Source of the DNA: Methylaequor sp002691245
GTDB lineage: Bacteria > Pseudomonadota > Alphaproteobacteria > Methylaequorales > Methylaequoraceae
Assembly: GCA_002691245.1 (NCBI GenBank)
Contig: NZHH01000054.1
Coordinates: 1-10,425 of the forward strand
DNA: 10,425 nucleotides
Direction of reading: 5' to 3'
Part shown: piece after piece, positions 1 to 6,601 of the stretch
Layout of the letters: each line of letters begins with the position of its first letter
Position numbering within the stretch: the first letter of the stretch is position 1
Notes under the pieces: model-generated
Databases searched by the model: none
Told to the model about the DNA's origin: nothing
Seen by the model: the letters and a program-made list of their open reading frames with translations, nothing else
Program-made: the position numbers and the translations under genes

Positions 1-778
1 CAATAATCTTTGCCTCATCTGCTAAACCGAGAATTTTTCTTACTTTGTCTTCTGTGACCTTTTCTCCCATCAAATTATGAGGGACTATTACCTGATCTAA
101 AATTGACAATGCATCTCTAACAGAGCCTTCAGAAGATTGTGCAATCAAATTACAACCCTCAACTCCAATTTCAAAGCCTTCAATTTCTGAAATTTTTTTT
201 AAAAATTTGGAAATAATATCTGCATCAACTCTTTTTAATTGAAATCGTTGACATCTTGAAAGTATCGTTAAAGGAACTTTATCTGTTTCCGTCGTTGCAA
301 ATATAAAAATCACATCTAGTGGAGGTTCTTCTAGTGTTTTTAGTAATGCATTAAATGCAGCTTTTGACAACATATGTACTTCGTCGATAATAAAAACCTT
401 TTTCTTAGCTGCAACTGGTTTATAATTCACATTATCAATTATCTCTCTAACATCTGAAACTCCAGTTTTACTTGCTGCATCAATCTCAACAACATCTATA
501 TTATTACCAGAATCAATCGACTCACAATTTTTACAGCTTCCGCAAGGCTCAATGGTTTCATTACTTAAATTAATACAATTTACGACTTTAGCTAAAATTC
601 TTGCGATGGTTGTTTTACCAACTCCCCTTGTTCCTGAAAATAAGTAGGCATGAGCAATTCTTTCAAACTTAACAGATCCTTCAATTATTTTACAAGTTTC
701 TTCTTGCCCAATTATCTCTGATAACCTTTTTGGTCTATATTTTCTAGCAAGTACTATGTAATTATTTATTTCAGTCAT
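1..778 (-). CDS. dnaX: DNA polymerase III subunit tau/gamma, N-terminal part (truncated by window edge)
   Basis: Reading from ATG at 778-776, 259 codons stay open to the left edge, so the 3' part is missing. The protein is the clamp-loader ATPase of DNA polymerase III. AAA+ landmarks appear in order: Walker A GTRGVGKTT (residues 49-57, K55), a four-cysteine zinc module (C68, C79, C82, C85; CGSCKNC), Walker B FIIDEVHML (D132, E133), sensor 1 IFATTE, and the SRC box (LSRCQRF) that supplies the trans-acting arginine to the neighbouring subunit. The fragment ends near the start of domain III. There is no clear Shine-Dalgarno sequence before the ATG, but the N-terminus MTEINNYIVLARKYRP matches the usual DnaX beginning. 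The SRP RNA gene lies about 10 bp upstream on the same strand, so the two may share a transcript. Whether a shorter gamma form is made cannot be judged, because the region where that would be encoded is outside the window. Confidence 0.97.
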   Translation of the reverse strand, partial: MTEINNYIVLARKYRPKRLSEIIGQEETCKIIEGSVKFERIAHAYLFSGTRGVGKTTIARILAKVVNCINLSNETIEPCGSCKNCESIDSGNNIDVVEIDAASKTGVSDVREIIDNVNYKPVAAKKKVFIIDEVHMLSKAAFNALLKTLEEPPLDVIFIFATTETDKVPLTILSRCQRFQLKRVDADIISKFLKKISEIEGFEIGVEGCNLIAQSSEGSVRDALSILDQVIVPHNLMGEKVTEDKVRKILGLADEAKII

Positions 779-788
779 ATCATTTAGA

Positions 789-880
789 AGGAGTTGAAAT
801 TTAACCCAATAGTAAACGTTACGGCTGCTTCTTTTCAGTTCTGACCGGATTGGCGAACCTATTGCCTAAATTCAACTCCC
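789..880 (-). ncRNA. ffs: Signal recognition particle RNA, small bacterial type (4.5S-like)
   Basis: On the minus strand this 92-base stretch carries the conserved SRP domain IV at 846-823: GGTCAG, a short stem closed by a GAAA tetraloop (833-836, stem CT/AG), then AAGAAGCAGCC. In the E. coli RNA the stem is CC/GG around GGAA, so the C-G to T-A change here keeps the pairing. The ends pair to form the long arm: GGAGTTGAA at 879-871 is an exact complement of TTCAACTCC at 798-790, and the stem continues inward with AATAG/CTATT. This RNA binds Ffh and targets nascent membrane and secreted proteins to FtsY and SecYEG. It sits between pheA and dnaX on the same strand. A weak promoter-like pair (TTTAAA, 17 bp, TAAATT) lies just upstream, but such strings are common in DNA this AT-rich. 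Ends are inferred from the helix and may be a few bases off. Confidence 0.93.
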
Positions 881-921
881 AATCTAATTTATCATTTTAA
901 ACTCTAATTTTAAATATAATA

Positions 922-1755
922 TTATTTTCTAAAGGTTGATGCTGGGTAATATCCCAATATTCTAACTTTCGTTGAATATTTTTTTAGTACATAAAGAGCG
1001 TTTTTAAAATTTTTTAGATCGGGATGAGATTCAACATCAATAATAAAAGAAAATTGTTTAAAATCCTTGTTTACAAAAAAACTTTCAAGTCTGGTTAAGT
1101 TTATATTGTTTTTAGCAAAACCACCAAGAGCATTATAAAGAGATGCTGCCTTATTTTTTGTATTAAAAACAATTGATGTTATAATTCTCTTATTTATATC
1201 TAACTTAATGCTATTTTTTGAAAATATCAAAAATCGAGTAATATTATCTTTCTTATCTTCAAAATTCTTTTTCAGAATTTTAAGTCCATAAATTTCTGAA
1301 GCTAATTTTGAGGCGATAGCTGCAATATCTTTTTCCTCGCTTTCATTGATGTACTTTGCTGCTCCTGCAGTATCCATATAATTTAGAGGTACTAGTTTTA
1401 ACTTTTTAATATTATTTTTACATTGAGATAAAGCATGTATGTGGCTGTAAACCTTTTTCACTTTATTCAACTCAATTCCTTCCAGGGTCATCAAATGATG
1501 CTCAACTTTTTGATAATGTTCTGCAACAATCTTTAGTTTTATATTCTCGAGAAGAAAATGCATATCTGCAACTCTTCCTGCAATGTTATTTTCAACAGGA
1601 ATAATTGCAAATTTTGCTTGACCACAAGACACTGCTTCTAGCGTATCTTGAAAAGTTTTACATGGAAGTGTTTTATAATCCTTGTAAAGTTCTCGACAAA
1701 CTAGATCTGAATATGCACCTTTTAAACCTTGAAATGAAACTTTTTTTTTTGACAT
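922..1755 (-). CDS. pheA: Prephenate dehydratase with C-terminal ACT domain
   Basis: A 277-residue monofunctional prephenate dehydratase, which converts prephenate to phenylpyruvate in phenylalanine synthesis; there is no fused chorismate mutase. The catalytic domain (about residues 4-180) shows FQGLKGAYS (8-16), PVENNIAGRV (53-62), SHIHALSQC (104-112) and the NITRF signature (171-175, with catalytic Thr173). An ACT regulatory domain follows (about 191-275). Its two phenylalanine-binding motifs are altered: the usual GALV region reads ASLY (204-207) and the usual ESRP reads ESFF (224-227). Alphaproteobacterial enzymes often have ESY at the latter site, so this is partly lineage-typical. The ATG at 1755 begins MSKKKVSFQG, as expected for the family. 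kdsB ends 11 bp upstream on the same strand and the SRP RNA gene follows downstream. Feedback control by phenylalanine is plausible but its strength cannot be read from sequence. Confidence 0.95.
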   Translation of the reverse strand: MSKKKVSFQGLKGAYSDLVCRELYKDYKTLPCKTFQDTLEAVSCGQAKFAIIPVENNIAGRVADMHFLLENIKLKIVAEHYQKVEHHLMTLEGIELNKVKKVYSHIHALSQCKNNIKKLKLVPLNYMDTAGAAKYINESEEKDIAAIASKLASEIYGLKILKKNFEDKKDNITRFLIFSKNSIKLDINKRIITSIVFNTKNKAASLYNALGGFAKNNINLTRLESFFVNKDFKQFSFIIDVESHPDLKNFKNALYVLKKYSTKVRILGYYPASTFRK

Positions 1756-1766
1756 TGCTAAGGTGA

Positions 1767-2513
1767 TTAAAAATTATTTTTTTTAAAAATCAATCTAATT
1801 TTTTGTAAATCTTTTGCGGTATCGACACTAGGAGGATTATATGAAACTTTGACTAATTTAATTTTGTAGTTATTATCGAGAGCACGCATTTGTTCTAATT
1901 TTCTTTCTATCTCGTTTTTTGTTTGTTTTAGTTGAATAAATTGTTCTAAAATTAAAGGTCTGTAAGCATAGACCCCAATATGATGATAAAAGTTAATATT
2001 TTTTTCAATTTTCCTACAAAAATCAATAGCCATTCCTACGTTAGAATTATTTAAAATAACCTTTGCTTTCACAATATTCTTATCTTCAATTTCAAGATCT
2101 TCTAAATCACAAATTGCAGAACCTATATCAACAGATTCATCATTAAATAAATTTATCATTTCCTTAAATAAATCTTTTCTAAATAAAGGTAAGTCACCTT
2201 GAAGATTAATAATTAAATCATAATCACGATTTATTATTTTATAAACCTCATGTACTCTGTCTGTACCACTTTTGTGATTTTTATCGGTTAAGATACATTC
2301 AATTTTAAACTCATTACATAACTTTAATATTTTATCGCTATCAGTTCCAACAATAACTCGACCTATTTTTAATTTTTCTGCATTTTTTGCCACTCTTATT
2401 ATCATTGGAATCTTATCTATTTTTTTAAGAAGTTTCGTACTTAGTCTAACAGATTTCAATCTTGCTGGAATGATGATGACAATACGGGGAGTTTTTTTAA
2501 TTTTATTGATCAC
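1767..2513 (-). CDS. kdsB: 3-deoxy-manno-octulosonate cytidylyltransferase (CMP-Kdo synthetase)
   Basis: This 248-residue enzyme activates Kdo with CTP to give CMP-Kdo, the donor for the inner core of lipopolysaccharide; it implies a Gram-negative envelope. Family motifs occur in order: the nucleotide-binding loop PARLKSVRLSTKLL (16-29), HKSGTDR (80-86), NLQGDLP (103-109, with the metal-binding Asp107), HHIGVYAYR (177-185), LEQMRALDNN (206-215) and PSVDTAKDL (228-236). E. coli has QGDEP where this protein has QGDLP; leucine at that site is also my recollection for other alphaproteobacterial homologues. Length is normal (E. coli 248). The start is GTG at 2513-2511; no ATG occurs before the nucleotide-binding motif, so GTG is the best choice. 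A perfect 10-bp palindrome TAAACGTTTA lies directly upstream. pheA starts 11 bp after the stop, which suggests an operon. Confidence 0.96.
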   Translation of the reverse strand: MINKIKKTPRIVIIIPARLKSVRLSTKLLKKIDKIPMIIRVAKNAEKLKIGRVIVGTDSDKILKLCNEFKIECILTDKNHKSGTDRVHEVYKIINRDYDLIINLQGDLPLFRKDLFKEMINLFNDESVDIGSAICDLEDLEIEDKNIVKAKVILNNSNVGMAIDFCRKIEKNINFYHHIGVYAYRPLILEQFIQLKQTKNEIERKLEQMRALDNNYKIKLVKVSYNPPSVDTAKDLQKIRLIFKKNNF

Positions 2514-2785
2514 AGTAAACGTTTATTTATATATAATATCTTACAAACACTAAATTATAATGATTAAATATTTTTTATCTGTAATATCAATTTTGATTGT
2601 TTTTAATCAATTGGATTGTTTGATGGAATCTTTATAAATTACGAAATTAATCTAGTTAAAGAGTTTAAACTGAAAAATATTAATAATAAAAAAGATGGAT
2701 TTTAAAATAAAAAATTTACTAGACAGGACATAGACAATTTATCAAAAAAAGCAAAACTTGAAAATGGAAAGAAATTATCAAAACA
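2514..2785. other. Divergent intergenic region between kdsB and the phosphatase-yej operon
   Basis: This 272 bp stretch is the only sizeable gap in the window and must hold the promoters for kdsB-pheA (leftward) and for the phosphatase-yejABEF operon (rightward). It is extremely AT-rich, so TATAAT-like strings are everywhere and I cannot choose a promoter with confidence. Next to the kdsB start is the palindrome TAAACGTTTA (2516-2525). A 6-bp inverted repeat TTGATT/AATCAA (2593-2598 and 2605-2610) has no T-run after it and does not look like a terminator. Most of the region (2560 onward) is occupied by the broken ORF described separately. Confidence 0.7.
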
Positions 2786-2790
2786 ATGCC
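2560..2790 (+). pseudogene. Possible broken small ORF with N-terminal hydrophobic segment, function unknown
   Basis: From ATG at 2560 the plus strand reads MIKYFLSVISILIVFNQLDC, a basic-then-hydrophobic start like a signal peptide or membrane anchor, and stops at 2635. Adding one T to the T-run at 2619-2621 joins this frame to a second one that continues FDGIFINYEINLVKEF and then KLKNINNKKDGF up to TAA at 2703-2705. Beyond that stop the same frame keeps protein-like character (FTRQDIDNLSKKAKLENGKK) until it reaches the phosphatase start. One indel plus one stop would therefore account for about 75 codons of degraded coding sequence. I do not recognise the family. It could be a real pseudogene, a sequencing error in a homopolymer, a genuine short gene ending at 2705, or chance in AT-rich DNA. 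Confidence 0.3.
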
Positions 2791-3565
2791 AAATGATATT
2801 AAAACTTTTATTAAATTTGCAAATTATTTTGCAGATCAAAGTAGAAATATTTTAAAAAAAAAATTTCTAAAATCTTTAAAAATTGAACAAAAAAATGATG
2901 GTTCCTTTGTAACTAGTATTGATAAAGAAATTGAATCAAAATTTAGAGATCTTTTAAAAAAAACTTTTCCATCACATGGCGTTGTAGGTGAAGAATTTGG
3001 ATTTGAAAACGAGAATAATGAGTATGTATGGGTTATCGATCCTCTTGATGGCACTCATAACTTTATTGCCGGGAAACCTCTATTTGGAACACTTATTTGT
3101 TGTATGAAAAATGGTGTCCCTTTCATTGGAATTGTTGAGGTTCCAATTTTAGAAAACAGATGGTATGGAGGAAAAGGATTAGGAGTAAAATTTAACGGAA
3201 AAAATTGTATATTTAAAAAAAAACAAAAAAAATTCAATGATCTAATTGTCGCTTCAACCTCATTATTAATGTTTGACCCAGCTTATGAAAAAAAAGTAAA
3301 AGATATATATAAAAATATCGGATTCCCTATCTTTGGTAGTGATTGTTATTCTTATGGTTTAATGTTATTAGGTAAAATTGATTTAATAATTGAAGCTAAC
3401 ATGAAACCCTGGGATTATTTAGCACAAGTTTCTTTAATAAATGAATATGGTGGAATTATTACAGATTGGAAAGGTGAACAGCTTGGCCTAAAGTCTAGTG
3501 GAAAAATCATTGCATCATTAGAAAAAAATCACCATAAAAAAATAATTGAACACTTAAATAAATAG
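2786..3565 (+). CDS. hisN: Inositol-monophosphatase-family phosphatase, probably histidinol-phosphate phosphatase (HisN type)
   Basis: This 259-residue Mg-dependent phosphatase of the IMPase/FIG superfamily shows GEE (68-70), DPLDGTHNF (85-93, metal ligands D85 and D88) and MKPWDY (206-211, metal ligand D210) followed by a GGIITDW segment. The HisN subgroup, which removes phosphate from L-histidinol phosphate in histidine synthesis, typically has a FI.G.P..GTLI stretch after the DP.DGT motif, an RW or RF segment and a KP[YW]DY motif near the end. This protein has GKPLFGTLI, PILENRWYGG and MKPWDY, which favours HisN over a general inositol phosphatase. An IMPase acting on inositol phosphate or on another small phosphate remains possible. 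ATG 2786 gives the normal family length; a GGAAAG lies a little far upstream (about 14 bases). yejA starts 1 bp after the stop, so it is the first gene of that operon. No other histidine gene is in the window. Confidence 0.85.
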   Translation: MPNDIKTFIKFANYFADQSRNILKKKFLKSLKIEQKNDGSFVTSIDKEIESKFRDLLKKTFPSHGVVGEEFGFENENNEYVWVIDPLDGTHNFIAGKPLFGTLICCMKNGVPFIGIVEVPILENRWYGGKGLGVKFNGKNCIFKKKQKKFNDLIVASTSLLMFDPAYEKKVKDIYKNIGFPIFGSDCYSYGLMLLGKIDLIIEANMKPWDYLAQVSLINEYGGIITDWKGEQLGLKSSGKIIASLEKNHHKKIIEHLNK

Positions 3566-3566
3566 A

Positions 3567-5495
3567 ATGTTGTATTTAAACTTTTTACTGAGAACTATAT
3601 TAATTCTTTTTTTTTCAAATTTTAATTTCTGTTATGGAATAGAATATCAACATGGTGTAGCCATGCATGGAGATCTNAAGTATCCTAAGAATTTTAAAAA
3701 ATTTGATTACGCTAGTGATAANGCATANAAGGGNGGTACAATTAAGCTTTCATCAATTGGAACATTCGATAATCTTAATCCNTATATATTNAAAGGTGTT
3801 GCAGCTTGGCAAACAACCTATCTATTTGAAACTTTAATGAAGTCGTCATTTGATGAGCCTTTCAGTCAGTATGGACTAATAGCTGAGAGTGTTAAGATTC
3901 CCGAGGATAGATCATGGATAATTTTCAAAATTAGAAAAATTGCAAAATTTTCTAATGGAGAGAAAATAAAACCAGAAGATATTATATTTTCTTTTAATAT
4001 TTTAACTACCAAAGGTCACCCAATTTACAAAACTTACTATGGTCAAGTAGATAAAGTCGAGAAGTTTTCTGAAAATGAAGTGAAGTTCTCTTTTAAAGGC
4101 GACCCAAATCCGGAATTACCTCTAATTATTGGTTATCAACTTCCAATTTTTTCAAAAAAATATTGGGAAGGTAAAGAATTTGATAAAACAACCCTAAACC
4201 CACCCCTAGGAAGTGGACCTTACTTAGTATCAGATGTAAAACCAGGAAGAAGTATCACACTAAAAAAAAACTCAGACTATTGGGGAAATAAGATAAATGT
4301 AAATGTTGGACGATTTAATTTCGATACTATTCATACAGATTTTTATAGAGATGAAACTGTAGCATTGGAAGCCTTCAAGTCAGGTGCTTACGATTTCAAG
4401 CAAGAGAATTCGTCAAAAAACTGGGCAACAGCCTATAAATTTGGTGCAGTAAAAGAAGGAAGAGTAAAAGTAGAAGAAATTAAATATTTTAGACCAAGCG
4501 GTATGCAGGGGTTTGCTTTCAATATGAGAAAATCAATCTTTCAAAATATAAATGTAAGAAAAGCTCTCACATATGCATTTGATTTCGAATGGTCAAATAG
4601 AAATTTATTTTATAATGCTTACACTAGAACCAAAAGTTTCTTTGATAACTCTGATCTTTCCTCTCAAAGTTTTCCAAGTGAGGAGGAGTTAGTTATTCTT
4701 GAAAAATATAGGGGAAAAGTACCTGAAGAAATATTTACTTCTATTTTTTCACCCCCGAATACAGATGATGAAAACGGTTTAAGAAAAAACTTAAGATTTG
4801 CCAGAAGATTACTAAAAGAAGAAGGATGGATTATAAAAAATGATTTACTGACAAACAGAGAAACTGGGGAAATATTTAAATTTGAGATACTTTTAAGATC
4901 ACCGCTTTTTGAAAGAATTGTTCTGCCAATGAAAAGAAATTTAAAAAAATTGGGTATTGAAGTTTCAATTAGAACAGTCCAAGATGATTCACAATACATA
5001 AGAAGACTTGAAGACTTTGACTATGATATGATCGTAGTAAATTATGGATCAATTATTTCTCCAGGTAATGAACAAAAAAATTATTGGGGTTCATCAACTG
5101 CTGATCAGCCNGGAAGNCCAAATTATATGGGAGTAAAAAACCCTGTCCTNGATGAAATTATTGATGAGTTAATAAGTGCTAAATCAAGACAAGAGTTAGT
5201 TACATATACAAAAGTTTTAGATAGGATATTACTATTTAATTATTATTTGATTCCACAATTTCACATAGGTCACTATAGNGTAGCCTATTGGAATAAGCTT
5301 TCAAGACCAGNAATNTCNCCCAAATATGANTTAGGTTTCGATTTCTGGTGGTTTGANAAAAATAAAGATNAANATTTAAGCANTATCAAANCNTCAAANA
5401 ATGAGNAAATAAAAAANNAAGAATATTCAATTTATTATTTTCTTTTCTTTTTTTTATTATTTNTTTTATGGAAAATNAAAAGGAAAAAAAGCTAA
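3567..5495 (+). CDS. yejA: Periplasmic oligopeptide-binding protein of a YejABEF-type ABC importer
   Basis: A 642-residue family 5 extracellular solute-binding protein, recognised from YejA features: YQHGVAMHGD after the signal peptide, GGTIKLSSIGTFDNLNPY, LGSGPYLV, NWATAY, ALTYAFDFEWSNRNLFYNAYTR-like segment (split here by eye), DYDMIVVNYG, and the terminal LGFDFWWF. An N-terminal signal peptide covers about residues 1-24 (LLRTILILFF core, cleavage near CYG-IEY). It captures peptides in the periplasm and passes them to YejBE; the E. coli counterpart also takes in microcin C. The conserved part ends at W594-W595-F596. The 46 extra residues are polar, then a strongly hydrophobic stretch (about 622-635, YYFLFFFLLF), then basic KRKKS, which resembles a C-terminal membrane anchor. 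26 ambiguous bases fall in the gene; TAN at 3726-3728 must be Tyr for the frame to stay open. Start ATG is 1 bp after the preceding stop and gives the signal peptide. The stop overlaps the yejB start (TAATG). Confidence 0.94.
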   Translation: MLYLNFLLRTILILFFSNFNFCYGIEYQHGVAMHGDXKYPKNFKKFDYASDXAXKXGTIKLSSIGTFDNLNXYIXKGVAAWQTTYLFETLMKSSFDEPFSQYGLIAESVKIPEDRSWIIFKIRKIAKFSNGEKIKPEDIIFSFNILTTKGHPIYKTYYGQVDKVEKFSENEVKFSFKGDPNPELPLIIGYQLPIFSKKYWEGKEFDKTTLNPPLGSGPYLVSDVKPGRSITLKKNSDYWGNKINVNVGRFNFDTIHTDFYRDETVALEAFKSGAYDFKQENSSKNWATAYKFGAVKEGRVKVEEIKYFRPSGMQGFAFNMRKSIFQNINVRKALTYAFDFEWSNRNLFYNAYTRTKSFFDNSDLSSQSFPSEEELVILEKYRGKVPEEIFTSIFSPPNTDDENGLRKNLRFARRLLKEEGWIIKNDLLTNRETGEIFKFEILLRSPLFERIVLPMKRNLKKLGIEVSIRTVQDDSQYIRRLEDFDYDMIVVNYGSIISPGNEQKNYWGSSTADQXGXPNYMGVKNPVXDEIIDELISAKSRQELVTYTKVLDRILLFNYYLIPQFHIGHYXVAYWNKLSRPXXXPKYXLGFDFWWFXKNKDXXLSXIKXSXNEXIKXXEYSIYYFLFFFLLFXLWKXKRKKS

Positions 5496-6601
5496 TGTTA
5501 CACTATATTGTCAAAAGACTTTTTCTNATAATACCCACATTATTTGGAATTTTAGCAGTNAATTTTCTTATTATTCAAGCAGCACCAGGCGGACCTGTGG
5601 AAAAAGCCATAGCCCAAATTAANGGCACTGAAGTTTCAGTTACAGAAAGATTCACATCATCTGGAGGAGAACAGCTGTCGAGTAATCAGTCTAAAAATAA
5701 TTTTAGTTCTGCTGAAAACAAATATAGAGGATCACAAGGAATTGANCCNGACTTGATTAAAGAATTAGAAAAACAATACGGTTTTGACAANCCACCTCTT
5801 CAGAGATTTTTTGAAATGCTTAAAAATTATTTATTATTTGATTTTGGNGAGAGCTTTTATAAAGATAAAAGTGTTATATCTCTTATATTAGAAAAGTTAC
5901 CCGTGTCAATTTCTNTAGGNTTGTGGACAACTTTGTTTGTTTATCTAATATCTATTCCCCTGGGAATNAAAAAAGCTGTTAGAGATGGTTCAAAGTTTGA
6001 TATTTANTCTTCGTCATTTATTATAATTGGTTATGCNATCCCAGGTTTTNTATTTGCAATTTTTCTAATTGTTATCTTTGCTGGTGGAAGTTACTTAGAT
6101 ATTTTTCCCTTAAGAGGNTTAATCTCNGAAAATTGGGAAGANCTTTCACTTTTAAATAAAATTCTTGATTATTTTTGGCATTTAGCTCTCCCNGTACTAG
6201 CAATGGTTATAGGAGGATTTGCNAGTCTAACTATGTTAACAAAAAANTCGTTTTTNGATGAGATNAANAAGCAATATGTTCTAACAGCAAGAGCTAAAGG
6301 AGTAAGCGAAAAAAAGGTTTTATATGGTCATATTTTTAGAAANGCAATGTTGATTGTTATTTCTGGTTTTCCTGCNGCTTTCATAAATATTCTTTTTACG
6401 TCATCNTTGTTAATCGAAGTCATTTTTTCATTGGATGGACTAGGTCTTCTTGGTTTTGAAGCGGCANTNGGAAGAGATTANCCTGTTGTATTTGGAAGTT
6501 TATATATTTTTACTTTGATTGGTTTNTTNCTTAGACTTATTAGCGATTTAACTTACGTTTTAATTGACCCAAGAATTGACTTCGAANGCAGAGGNAATTA
6601 A
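5495..6601 (+). CDS. yejB: Inner-membrane permease of the YejABEF-type peptide importer
   Basis: A 368-residue DppB/OppB-type permease, close in length to E. coli YejB (364). It begins MLHYIVKRLFLIIPTLFGIL (first membrane helix) and runs into NFLIIQAAPGGPVEKAIAQI, a YejB hallmark. A periplasmic section with YRGSQGI and YGFDKPP follows, then FAGGSYLDIFPLRG, the cytoplasmic EAA-like loop TARAKGVSEKKVLYGH (around residues 263-278) that docks on YejF, and the C-terminal VDPRIDFEGR-like ending (here LIDPRIDFE). I chose ATG 5495 rather than an in-frame ATG at 5468: it matches the family N-terminus, has AGGA 10 bases upstream, and shares one base with the yejA stop. 32 ambiguous bases, 28 of them at third codon positions; two of the others are NTA codons that can be synonymous Leu. 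TAN codons at 6005-6007 and 6479-6481 fit conserved Tyr. Confidence 0.95.
   Translation: MLHYIVKRLFXIIPTLFGILAXNFLIIQAAPGGPVEKAIAQIXGTEVSVTERFTSSGGEQLSSNQSKNNFSSAENKYRGSQGIXXDLIKELEKQYGFDXPPLQRFFEMLKNYLLFDFXESFYKDKSVISLILEKLPVSISXXLWTTLFVYLISIPLGXKKAVRDGSKFDIXSSSFIIIGYXIPGFXFAIFLIVIFAGGSYLDIFPLRXLIXENWEXLSLLNKILDYFWHLALXVLAMVIGGFXSLTMLTKXSFXDEXXKQYVLTARAKGVSEKKVLYGHIFRXAMLIVISGFPXAFINILFTSXLLIEVIFSLDGLGLLGFEAAXGRDXPVVFGSLYIFTLIGXXLRLISDLTYVLIDPRIDFEXRXN

Noticed and set aside
2593..2610. TTGATT/AATCAA inverted repeat as a terminator
   Set aside because: The stem is only six AT-rich pairs and no T-run follows; it also overlaps the broken ORF.
2750..2790. Cytochrome c remnant suggested by the segment ENGKKLSKQC
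   Set aside because: It slightly resembles the approach to a CxxCH motif and the location fits a kdsB-linked cytochrome gene, but the second Cys and the His are missing; too weak to claim.
2836..3237. Minus-strand open frames opposite the phosphatase, and similar ones at 4664-4999, 7164-7427 and 8333-8599
   Set aside because: They are low-complexity Phe/Ser-rich shadows of well-supported genes on the plus strand, with no recognisable motif.
3726..3728. TAN codons (also at 6005-6007 and 6479-6481) as stop codons
   Set aside because: Each lies at a position where Tyr suits the family alignment, with strong homology continuing after it; TAT or TAC is the sensible reading.
5468..5494. Earlier in-frame ATG for yejB inside the end of yejA
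   Set aside because: It adds nine lysine-rich residues unlike YejB; ATG 5495 has an AGGA at good spacing and the classic TAATG junction.
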